Below are positions 8,357 to 15,109 of a stretch of DNA of 64,000 nucleotides, in pieces. The stretch is from a virus, in the IMG/VR virus record IMGVR_UViG_3300030430_005214, positions 1 through 64,000 of that record; one strand, written 5' to 3'. The position numbers and the translations under genes are program-made. Within the stretch, counting starts at the first letter, position 1, and each line of letters begins with the position of its first letter. The notes under the pieces are model-generated. The model saw only the letters and a program-made list of their open reading frames with translations. It searched no databases and was not told the DNA's origin.

Positions 8357-8736
8357 TAATTTTGCTCCTTATCAGGTCGCCAGCCCTCTAGCCATCTTTC
8401 TTCTCTATCTTCTATCCATTGAATATAACAACTTTCGCAACATTCAAATTTATTCATGTAAAGATCATCTTTACCAGAGAAAGAATAAGTTTCGCAAACT
8501 GGGCAAACTCTATTTATATCTTTATTAATTAGGTTTCTGGTAATGAAAAAGCCGTCTTCATTTATTTTGTCTTCAGCTTCTTTGGATTGTTCAGAATAAA
8601 ATTGTTTCAAATCTTCTAAATATTGTTTTTCTTTTTCATCATCCCAGCCAGACTTTGGATTAACAATTGATTCTTTTCCAAACTTTTTAGACATTGCTTT
8701 TTCTATTTTTGCAATTTTATTTAGATCTTTTTTCAT
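8356..8736 (-). CDS. Zinc-ribbon hypothetical protein, first gene of the head/packaging operon
   Basis: 126 residues. The N-terminal half is helical and Lys/Glu-rich. The C-terminal half holds a likely zinc ribbon: CPVC (about 78-81) and CCESC (about 99-103), followed by a Trp/Arg/Glu-rich end. This four-cysteine arrangement suggests nucleic-acid or protein binding. It is the first gene after the intrinsic terminator at 8789-8817, with AAGG before the ATG, so it probably opens a new transcription unit containing terminase and portal. Function unknown. Confidence 0.72.
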   Translation of the reverse strand: MKKDLNKIAKIEKAMSKKFGKESIVNPKSGWDDEKEKQYLEDLKQFYSEQSKEAEDKINEDGFFITRNLINKDINRVCPVCETYSFSGKDDLYMNKFECCESCYIQWIEDREERWLEGWRPDKEQN

Positions 8737-8775
8737 TTATAACCTTATAGAAATAAACATCATTGTAACACTATA

Positions 8776-8783
8776 ATAAATAG
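8776..8783 (-). promoter_or_regulatory. Candidate promoter element CTATTTAT ahead of the head operon
   Basis: On the coding strand the gap after the terminator holds CTATTTAT, 39 bases before the start of the first head-operon gene. The same octamer lies in two other gaps that look like transcription-unit boundaries (11708-11715 and 23468-23475). The T4 late consensus TATAAATA reads in the opposite sense, so this is not simply a T4 late promoter. Assignment is tentative. Confidence 0.3.
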
Positions 8784-8788
8784 TTTTT

Positions 8789-8817
8789 AAAAAAAAAGGG
8801 AGGTCCGAAAACCTCCC
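8789..8817 (-). terminator. Intrinsic terminator after the long S74 tail fibre gene
   Basis: A perfect 7-bp stem GGGAGGT/ACCTCCC (8798-8804 and 8811-8817) with a 6-base loop is followed on the minus strand by a run of nine or more T (plus-strand A run 8789-8797). It begins 28 bases after the fibre stop codon at 8846. It is the only clear intrinsic terminator I find and separates the fibre/lysis block from the head operon. Confidence 0.9.
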
Positions 8818-8845
8818 CCAGAGAACTTATATTATAAGTAAAAGA

Positions 8846-11647
8846 TTACTTGTTCTCTAACTGCTTCTTAAGTGAAGCGATCTGTGCAGACTGCTCTTGG
8901 ATAGCAGAAACAAGGATTGCGGAGAGACGACCGTAATCGACACCGTAGAGTCCTTCTTCCGAACCGTGAACAGCTTGTGGTATGACTTGCTTAAGCTCTT
9001 GCGCCATGAAACCGAAGTCTCTGGAGCCGTCCTTCTTCCAAGTAAAGTTAACAGCCTTAAGGTTGTTAACAGTCTCAAGACCGTTCTGGATAGCAGAAAC
9101 ATCAGTCTTAAGTCTTTCATCGGAGTAAGTTACGAAAGCTGCAGCACGAACTTTATTCTTGTTGTTTGAACCGTCAGCAACATCAACTGCAAACTCAGAG
9201 GTAGCATCACCACCTATGGTTACGTGTGCAGCACCAGAAGCATCGGTAAACTTAAGAGTATGATCGGCCGCGGTGTACTTTAACAACTCGTTGGCTGCAG
9301 CACCGTGGAAAGAAACATCTTTACCGGAACCATCAGCACCGAAAACACTTGTGTCATTAAAGTGAAGACCAGCAGAACCACCGTCAAATCTAACTACGTT
9401 AGCAGCAGATATGAACGAGATGCTACCATCATCGTCATCACCAAAAACAAGAGCTTGATCATCAGCGACAAGACCACCTTGGCTTAAAACAAGTTCTTTA
9501 CCAGCAGTAATCTCTTCTTGGCCATCTGTAGTGACAAATTTCAAGTAAGAGGTTGCGCCCTCTAAAACATCAAGCGCAGCTGCGCGGTTGTCTGTAAGTG
9601 AAATAACCACATCGTTGGCGTCGGCTGCAATAGTATCAAGTAAAATACGACCAACATTAGTGATGTTACCATCATTAACATCCAATGAAGTGAAGCTACC
9701 TGCGCCAGCTTCAATACCATATGTTAAACCGCCGCCGCCAGTAAGACTTAGAGATCCACTCATTCGAATACCATTGGCAGTCGAACCGGAAATCTCAAAC
9801 ACATCAGATGCACTGATGTATCCTAAAGAGCCAGATGCGCCAGCATCAGCCTCGTCGGTGCAAAACTTAAACTTCTGATCGTCGTCCATATTTGCGCCTG
9901 CTTGGAACTCAAACTCTTTCTTAGCGAAGATACCTTCGCCGCCATTGGTAGTTTCAAACTGTAAGTATACGTTTGAACCTTCTTTGATCTCTAGAGCAGC
10001 GGAGCGGTTATCTGTCATGACAAGATCAATATCGTTGCCATCAGCAGAAATGCTGTCCAGAGCAATGTCGCCAACGTTAGTAATGTTGCCATCGCCAACG
10101 CTTAGTGAAGTTACGCTAGTAGCTTGGAAGCTAGCTTGACCAGCTTCAATGCCATACGTTCCGCCACCGCCACCGGTGAGACTTAAAGAGCCACTTACGC
10201 GAACACCATTAGCAGCAGAACCAGAAATTAGTAATACATCAGAAGCTGAGACGTATGATAAAGAACCTGAAGCGCCACTTCCGGCTTCATCAGTAGCAAA
10301 TTGTAGTTCTTTGTCATCAAAAACAAGACCACCTTCCTGAAGTTCTACCTCTTTCTTGACTGTGATGCCTTCTTCGCCATTAGCTGTGCTAAATACCATA
10401 TATTGGTTAGAGCCTTCCTTGATTTCAAGAGCGGTTGCGCTATTGTCCGTGAGACTAAGATCGATATCTGTGCCATCAGCAGAAATGCTGTCAAGCGCGA
10501 TGTCACCAACATTTGTGATGTTACCATCGGTAACGCTTAATGAAGTAACAGTTGAAGCACCGGCGCTGAATGTACCAACACCAGTAATGTTTTGACTGTT
10601 TGCATCAAGTGCCTCACCAAGTTGATCGATAAAAGCTTGACCATCAATGTAAAGATTCTTGTACTGCGCCGCGGCTGCACCTAAATCAACATCATTGTTG
10701 GTTTCCGGACGTAGTACGCCGTCTTGCAAACGAACCTGAGTTGTACCACCGATGTTAAGGTCAAGGGCAGTATTTGCGTGGTCATAAAGAACAGAAGCAA
10801 CAGTATCACTTCCACCAGAACCACCAATCTGTAAACCACCACCAGTGGCTGCAGCCGAAGCTGAACCAGATGCGGCCAAGATTAATTTATCAACAACCTC
10901 TAGAGTTGTCTCAGTGCGTGTTACGCTATTAATTTCATTAACATCAAGAACGTCAATTTGAGCGTAAGTAGCGGTTAAGTGAGTAATGGTGCCAATTGCT
11001 TTATTTGCATCAAGAACTAATGCCTTGTTTGCAGCGGCCGTACCATTGGTAATGCCATCAAGCTTCTCAAGGTCAGTCTCATCCATATCGGCAGAACCGA
11101 TGATAAAAGAGCCTTCTGCTGTGACGTTACGGAAGCCAGAAGCGTCTTTGCTAGCGTCGACGACAACAGCTTTATTAGCAGCAACAGTACCATTGGTGAT
11201 ACCGTCAAGCTTTTCAAGATCAGTCTCATCCATATCAGCGGAACCAATGATGAACGAGCCGCCTGCTGTGACATTGCCAGTTGAAGTAATGTGACGGAAG
11301 CCAGAGGCGTCCTTATTGCTATCAACAACAACAGCTTTATTAGCTGCGACAGTGCCATCAGTAATGCCATCTAGTTTTTCAAGATCAGTCTCATTGAGAT
11401 CAGCATTTCCAATAACAAATGAAGAACCAGCTGTGACTGAACCATTAAACACACCATTTCCTAAGAATGTTGCGTCAGAAGATCCAGAAACGGTACCAGC
11501 TGCTTTGGTACCAACGTTAAAGTGAATTAACTCGGCTGTATCAGAGCCGGAAAGATAAATTGAACCAGAATTTTCTGGTTGTGTGCCTGTAAAATTTTGT
11601 AGGTCAATAAACTTACCATACTCAGTTACAGTTGCGGGACTAGACAT
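8846..11647 (-). CDS. Tail fibre with repeated modules and C-terminal S74 chaperone domain
   Basis: 933 residues rich in Gly, Ser, Ala, Asp and Thr, as in trimeric beta-structured fibres. Residues 76-222 contain three copies of a 45-residue unit with TDLEKLDGIT at its core. Residues 368-760 contain three copies of a 110-145-residue unit each opening DGNITNVG. Residues 841-933 are an intramolecular chaperone (peptidase S74) starting YSDERLKTD; Ser842 with Lys847 should mediate self-cleavage after trimer folding, as in phage endosialidases and T5 L-shaped fibre. The end is coiled-coil. It has a strong ribosome site (AAGGAGG) and an intrinsic terminator behind it. By eye its GC is clearly above its neighbours, fitting modular exchange. 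Host recognition is the likely role. Confidence 0.88.
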   Translation of the reverse strand: MSSPATVTEYGKFIDLQNFTGTQPENSGSIYLSGSDTAELIHFNVGTKAAGTVSGSSDATFLGNGVFNGSVTAGSSFVIGNADLNETDLEKLDGITDGTVAANKAVVVDSNKDASGFRHITSTGNVTAGGSFIIGSADMDETDLEKLDGITNGTVAANKAVVVDASKDASGFRNVTAEGSFIIGSADMDETDLEKLDGITNGTAAANKALVLDANKAIGTITHLTATYAQIDVLDVNEINSVTRTETTLEVVDKLILAASGSASAAATGGGLQIGGSGGSDTVASVLYDHANTALDLNIGGTTQVRLQDGVLRPETNNDVDLGAAAAQYKNLYIDGQAFIDQLGEALDANSQNITGVGTFSAGASTVTSLSVTDGNITNVGDIALDSISADGTDIDLSLTDNSATALEIKEGSNQYMVFSTANGEEGITVKKEVELQEGGLVFDDKELQFATDEAGSGASGSLSYVSASDVLLISGSAANGVRVSGSLSLTGGGGGTYGIEAGQASFQATSVTSLSVGDGNITNVGDIALDSISADGNDIDLVMTDNRSAALEIKEGSNVYLQFETTNGGEGIFAKKEFEFQAGANMDDDQKFKFCTDEADAGASGSLGYISASDVFEISGSTANGIRMSGSLSLTGGGGLTYGIEAGAGSFTSLDVNDGNITNVGRILLDTIAADANDVVISLTDNRAAALDVLEGATSYLKFVTTDGQEEITAGKELVLSQGGLVADDQALVFGDDDDGSISFISAANVVRFDGGSAGLHFNDTSVFGADGSGKDVSFHGAAANELLKYTAADHTLKFTDASGAAHVTIGGDATSEFAVDVADGSNNKNKVRAAAFVTYSDERLKTDVSAIQNGLETVNNLKAVNFTWKKDGSRDFGFMAQELKQVIPQAVHGSEEGLYGVDYGRLSAILVSAIQEQSAQIASLKKQLENK
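9368..10546 (-). repeat. Three long in-frame repeats in the tail fibre gene
   Basis: Three tandem units correspond to residues 368-503, 513-648 and 652-760 of the fibre. Each opens with DGNITNVG and contains a LEIKEGS-like block (diverged to LDVLEGA in the third) and an ISGS-like block; the first two also carry GSLSLTGGGG. The first two copies are closest; the third is diverged and shortened. They look like fibre shaft modules and are prone to recombination. Confidence 0.8.
10975..11422 (-). repeat. Three short in-frame repeats near the fibre N-terminus
   Basis: Units of about 45 codons (residues 76-125, 131-177 and 180-222) share IGxADxxETDLEKLDGIT and AANKAxVxD. The second and third are nearly identical in their first half. 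They lie between the short N-terminal attachment part and the rest of the shaft. Confidence 0.8.
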
Positions 11648-11677
11648 ATTTTAAAATCCTCCTTGTAAGTCTAAATG

Positions 11678-11702
11678 CCGGGTGGTACAAAATCGCACCC
11701 GG
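11678..11702 (-). repeat. GC-rich hairpin in the leader of the long fibre gene
   Basis: A perfect 7-bp inverted repeat (CCGGGTG at 11678-11684, CACCCGG at 11696-11702, 11-base loop) lies 31 bases upstream of the fibre start. There is no T tract after it, so it is probably not a terminator. It may protect or be a processing site in the mRNA between the two fibre genes. Confidence 0.5.
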
Positions 11703-11707
11703 GTTAG

Positions 11708-11715
11708 ATAAATAG
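11708..11715 (-). promoter_or_regulatory. Candidate promoter element CTATTTAT between the two fibre genes
   Basis: The coding strand reads CTATTTAT five bases after the stop of the short fibre gene and about 60 bases before the start of the long one. It is the same octamer as at 8776-8783 and 23468-23475. With the hairpin behind it, this gap is a plausible separate transcription start for the long fibre. Tentative. Confidence 0.3.
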
Positions 11716-11719
11716 ACTT

Positions 11720-12691
11720 CTAAGTCGGTTCAGTCCCTTGTTTTAAACACTTTATTTCGTCTATTAAATTATCTATTTGATTTTGTTGAAATTTAATTCC
11801 TTCAAGGAGGATAGGTATAATACGAGTATAGTCCATACTCATGGCTTGAGGAGAATTTTCGGAGTTATTTCTGTCCCATTCTACAATAATAGGTAGTTCT
11901 CTACCCACCTCTTCGGCAATAAACCCATAATCTTTTTGATCATTTTTTTTCCACGTAAATGTAACGCCGCGAAGGTTTTGTATGGTTTTTATAGGATTAT
12001 CAATAACTTCGACGTCTTTCTTAAAGCGTTGCGAAGAATAGGTCATATAGGCGTTTGCTTTGATTTTTCCACTATTATCTGCTACATCTGGTAGTGTTAT
12101 GCCGTGAGTTACGCCACCAATTGGTATGCCAATGCCGAGTTTTTGATCTACATGCACTGCAGACCCGGATATAACTACACCGCTTGTTGAGCCAGATATT
12201 TCTAAATAGTTTTTTGAGGCCGCGGCAAATGTAATGTGTGAGTCATTATCATCTCCAAAAAAAAGTTTAACATCATCTCCGAACTTCATGCTGGGTGATG
12301 TGCCATCTGATCCGGGCACCATTTCTAGCGCTCCACCGATCTTAAGAGGAGAGCCACCTTCTAATTGACCATCTATTTGTACTATCGTACCTGATAAGGA
12401 TATGCCAGCTGCAGATCCTGATATTACTAAAAAATTTTCTCCGGCCTCATCATATTCTATAAACGAATCATCATCAGTACCGAATATCAATCTTGTATCA
12501 TCAGCTATTTTTAAATTTGTATCATCAAAAGTAAATGGAGTGATTGCGCCGAAACTACCGCCATTATTAAATTGTATTTGATTATCTGATCCGGCTGGAT
12601 TGGCAGCAACGCTACTATCAGATGTTACGTCCTCGATAATAGCATCTAGCTTTCTTCTAGAATACCTGCCAATTGTGGCGCGGCGTCCCAT
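11720..12691 (-). CDS. Short tail fibre protein with S74 chaperone domain
   Basis: 323 residues. A basic N-terminus (MGRRATIGRYSRRKL) is followed by a beta-rich shaft with two similar units, each with a FGxDDDS-like and an ISGSxxGxxxSG block (about 66-104 and 143-177). From about 217 comes an S74 intramolecular chaperone: YSSQRFKKD, where Ser219 and Lys224 align with Ser842 and Lys847 of the longer fibre, then TFTWKKNDQKDYGFIAEEVG and a coiled-coil end. It should self-cleave after trimerisation. It starts in a TAATG overlap with the upstream lysis-type gene. It resembles the long fibre's end but is much shorter; the two may form one fibre or serve different receptors. Confidence 0.85.
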   Translation of the reverse strand: MGRRATIGRYSRRKLDAIIEDVTSDSSVAANPAGSDNQIQFNNGGSFGAITPFTFDDTNLKIADDTRLIFGTDDDSFIEYDEAGENFLVISGSAAGISLSGTIVQIDGQLEGGSPLKIGGALEMVPGSDGTSPSMKFGDDVKLFFGDDNDSHITFAAASKNYLEISGSTSGVVISGSAVHVDQKLGIGIPIGGVTHGITLPDVADNSGKIKANAYMTYSSQRFKKDVEVIDNPIKTIQNLRGVTFTWKKNDQKDYGFIAEEVGRELPIIVEWDRNNSENSPQAMSMDYTRIIPILLEGIKFQQNQIDNLIDEIKCLKQGTEPT

Positions 12692-13152
12692 TACCTACCA
12701 GTTCCTGCGTCCACCGCATAAACAACAGCAATGGTTAAACCAATGCCAACTATAACACCACCGACTGCCCACCAAGTCGTATAGTCTTCTTTACCCGCTG
12801 CTAAATCGGAAAGCCTTTTTATTTCATCGTCCTTAATATTCATTAAGGATGTATGTTTTTCTTGTAGGGCATCCAAGCTGGCTTTTTGAGATTGTATGGT
12901 TAGGTCTAATTTTGCTTTTTGTTTGCCCAATTCATACTGTAGTTTTAGTTCCCATTGTTCTTCAAAGTGTTTTTTATCTGAAAATATTCTTGCTGCGGCA
13001 ATGTTATCTAACAATACACCAGTATAAGGTGCGTGCTCACCTTTAGCCAATCCAGTTATCTTGCCTTTTGGAATGGGAGTATCTTCTGCAAAGCATACAG
13101 GTGCGTATACTAACGAAAAACAAACAATTAAAGATATTATTTTACTCCACAT
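12691..13152 (-). CDS. Exported membrane-anchored coiled-coil protein (spanin-like)
   Basis: 153 residues. The N-terminus is a signal peptide (basic start, hydrophobic 5-20, likely cut after PVCFA at 22). The middle (about 58-120) is a charged helix suited to a coiled coil, and 126-147 is a transmembrane segment rich in Gly, Val and Ile. A protein with signal, periplasmic helix and C-terminal membrane anchor, next to a holin-like and an Rz-like gene, suggests the third part of a lysis cassette, perhaps an outer or single-chain spanin. A canonical lipobox is not seen, although Cys20 lies close to the cleavage region, so the call is uncertain. It overlaps the upstream gene by 11 bases. Confidence 0.5.
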   Translation of the reverse strand: MWSKIISLIVCFSLVYAPVCFAEDTPIPKGKITGLAKGEHAPYTGVLLDNIAAARIFSDKKHFEEQWELKLQYELGKQKAKLDLTIQSQKASLDALQEKHTSLMNIKDDEIKRLSDLAAGKEDYTTWWAVGGVIVGIGLTIAVVYAVDAGTGR

Positions 13153-13546
13153 AATCTATTCCATACCTCTCAGCTAAAATTTTTGCCAGATCATCTGGTC
13201 TATCGTTAAACTCTTTTACTATCTTTTTTATCTCTTTCTTCTTTTTAGTATCTAGCTTCATGTTTTTTTCTTCGTAGTCTTTTTCTAGCTGAGTTAGAAC
13301 ATTATCATAATTTTTTAATATTTGATCTCTTGCCTCTATTTCTTTTTTATGAACCTCTTCTATTGTTTTTATTTGACTCTCATAGCTTTTAGAACGAATT
13401 TCTAAAACCTTTAAAGCTCCTGCTTTATCTTTAAACAAAAACCAAAGGACTAATGTATAAATAATAACAGCTGGTACATACCAATTGTGTCTGAGCCAAG
13501 CCCAGGTTTTTTTCAAAGTTGATTTTAAAGTCAATAAAGTTAACAT
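13142..13546 (-). CDS. Rz-like inner-membrane spanin candidate
   Basis: 134 residues if started at the ATG at 13546, which lies in a TAATG overlap with the holin-like gene; the same frame could begin six codons earlier at 13564. A single hydrophobic segment (about residues 25-40 of this start) is followed by a long charged coiled coil of Lys/Glu (about 45-120). This N-in, C-out layout is that of inner-membrane spanins such as lambda Rz, which fuse the membranes in the last step of lysis. Neighbours (holin-like before, exported protein after) support this. Spanins are recognised by layout rather than sequence, so this is an inference. Confidence 0.55.
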   Translation of the reverse strand: MLTLLTLKSTLKKTWAWLRHNWYVPAVIIYTLVLWFLFKDKAGALKVLEIRSKSYESQIKTIEEVHKKEIEARDQILKNYDNVLTQLEKDYEEKNMKLDTKKKKEIKKIVKEFNDRPDDLAKILAERYGIDYVE

Positions 13547-13764
13547 TATTTTCCATGCTTCCATGTTGCTGCTATGTCCGCGATACCTTGGATACCAATA
13601 TAAGCAAGTGAAACAGCCACCCAGTCTTCACTGGTTAGGGCACCACCTACTAACATAAAATAAGTAGCAGTCATCCAGACCATAAGCTTTCTTGAAAGCA
13701 ATCTTCCTATTGTTTTATCTAAAAAAGGTTTAACTTGTTTAGCTTGTTCTTTAACTTCTGTCAT
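13546..13764 (-). CDS. Holin-like small membrane protein
   Basis: 72 residues with a charged N-terminal helix (1-25), two hydrophobic segments (about 28-42 and 47-65) separated by a short turn with TSEDW, and a basic end (TWKHGK). Size, two membrane spans and charged tail match class II phage holins, which make the pore that times lysis. It has GGAG eight bases before ATG and heads a three-gene block with two spanin-like genes. No endolysin gene is adjacent. An alternative is a structural membrane protein of another role. Confidence 0.6.
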   Translation of the reverse strand: MTEVKEQAKQVKPFLDKTIGRLLSRKLMVWMTATYFMLVGGALTSEDWVAVSLAYIGIQGIADIAATWKHGK

Positions 13765-13778
13765 TTTTATTCTCCATG

Positions 13779-15101
13779 CTATCCATTCCCTTCGTTTCCA
13801 GCATCTACTTTATAGGCCGTGTCTCGTTGTCGAATGTTTGCTGGACCAGGTATGGTTATAAAATATGGCGCTTGTCTATTTGCACGAGTGACGCCAAATC
13901 TTCTTGTTGATAATTTGTTTTCTGTCCTCCGTATGGTAAAATCACTAGCTAGTGTTCTAGAAAAAGACTCGGTTCCATCGGTGCTTGTAAACGGGTCTGA
14001 TGATATAAATTGATAAGCACCAATGTCATAAGGCGCAGATCTAGAAGTGCCATCAAAATCAACCGTTACGGCAGCTATTGTTTTACCGGTGCCAATACAG
14101 GGCGAGCCTGATTGCAACTTAAGGCCCCCGGCACGGCCAGTGGGACTAGATGCATCGACAAAAAGAGGATCAGATCCTGAACCGGTTATGTGCCCACCGC
14201 CATCAGTGGCTCCGGCGCCGGTGTTATCTTGTATCGCGCCCTTTCCTGAAGCACTTCCAAAGCTTCCATTAACGCAGTTATTTGAATACGAGACTCTCCC
14301 ATCTATTCCCACTAAATTCGTATCAACATTTTGTGGACCGCCTGAAACACTGGCGGTGGTAATATTTTTAATAATTATATTCTCAACAACTCCCATCCTG
14401 ACGACTTCTACACCAGTAACTCTATCCACTAAAAGTGTGCAGTTTCTAATAATAGTATCCGCAGTAGCATTGTCGCCCATAGAAATATATTCTTGCGTAG
14501 TGTGAGAGGCGGTGTTGTGAAAAATACAATTTTGAATTACCATATTTTCTGAACCGACTATGCTATCGATAATCTTATCATTACACCCATCTCTTATTTC
14601 ACATCGATCTAACAGGTTGGGTGTGCCGGAAGTCGCAGGCGCAGGATCTACAAAGATTGGCGATCCATTCATGTTTTGAAATATGCAGTCAGTATATTGC
14701 ACAGTTGGGGCGCCACCACCAGCGGTGGTGGTTTTGACAATGGTATTATCGGTAGTTCTAAAGTCATCAAAAGTGATACCTTGAAAAGTTATAGTTTCCC
14801 CTGGAGACATACCGACACCACTAAAACCAGTTTTCGTCACTGCACTTGAAGCTCTTGCACCAGTGCCAGCAAATATTGGAGTTTGACCATCTGCGGCAAC
14901 AAAACTAAGACTTTCAGATAAAATCATTCTGCCGCCATGGGCATCAAGACCCGGCTGATAAGTATTAGAATCTAATATTTTAATCGTGTCGTTTTCACTG
15001 GCTCTACGAAAAGCAGCAAAAATTGTTGCCACCGGAGCGCCTTCCGATGTGCCTGAATTGCTATTATCTCCTGAACCAGATGAAACAAATATTGTAGCCA
15101 T
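13779..15101 (-). CDS. Right-handed beta-helix tail protein (tailspike-like)
   Basis: 440 residues, rich in Gly, Thr, Ser and Asp. The N-terminus (ATIFVSSGSGDNSNSGTSEGAPVATIFAA) is the start seen in DUF1565/pectate-lyase-like repeats, and residues about 40-365 show regular coils with Ile/Val/Asn steps (such as VIQNCIFHN, TIIRNCTLLV, NIIIKNITT) typical of a right-handed beta-helix. It ends in a basic tail. Such proteins are tailspikes or fibre components that bind, and sometimes cut, surface polysaccharide. No catalytic residues can be assigned. It starts just after the SbcD-SbcC fusion gene, with GAGG upstream, and precedes the lysis block. Confidence 0.72.
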   Translation of the reverse strand: MATIFVSSGSGDNSNSGTSEGAPVATIFAAFRRASENDTIKILDSNTYQPGLDAHGGRMILSESLSFVAADGQTPIFAGTGARASSAVTKTGFSGVGMSPGETITFQGITFDDFRTTDNTIVKTTTAGGGAPTVQYTDCIFQNMNGSPIFVDPAPATSGTPNLLDRCEIRDGCNDKIIDSIVGSENMVIQNCIFHNTASHTTQEYISMGDNATADTIIRNCTLLVDRVTGVEVVRMGVVENIIIKNITTASVSGGPQNVDTNLVGIDGRVSYSNNCVNGSFGSASGKGAIQDNTGAGATDGGGHITGSGSDPLFVDASSPTGRAGGLKLQSGSPCIGTGKTIAAVTVDFDGTSRSAPYDIGAYQFISSDPFTSTDGTESFSRTLASDFTIRRTENKLSTRRFGVTRANRQAPYFITIPGPANIRQRDTAYKVDAGNEGNG

Positions 15102-15109
15102 TTAGAACC

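Noticed and set aside
8857-11370. Alternate-frame ORFs within the long fibre gene, on both strands
   Set aside because: They result from repetitive, GC-richer fibre sequence; the S74 frame is the coding one.
11678-11702. GC hairpin as a transcription terminator
   Set aside because: No T tract follows on the minus strand, so it does not meet the pattern of an intrinsic terminator, unlike the one at 8789-8817.
8846-12691. Diversity-generating retroelement acting on the fibre genes
   Set aside because: No reverse transcriptase gene and no A-biased template/variable repeat pair are visible in the window.
14047-14505. Open frame of 152 codons on the plus strand
   Set aside because: It lies wholly opposite the beta-helix gene, has no ribosome site, and its translation is a Pro/Ser/Thr-rich shadow with no family-like features.
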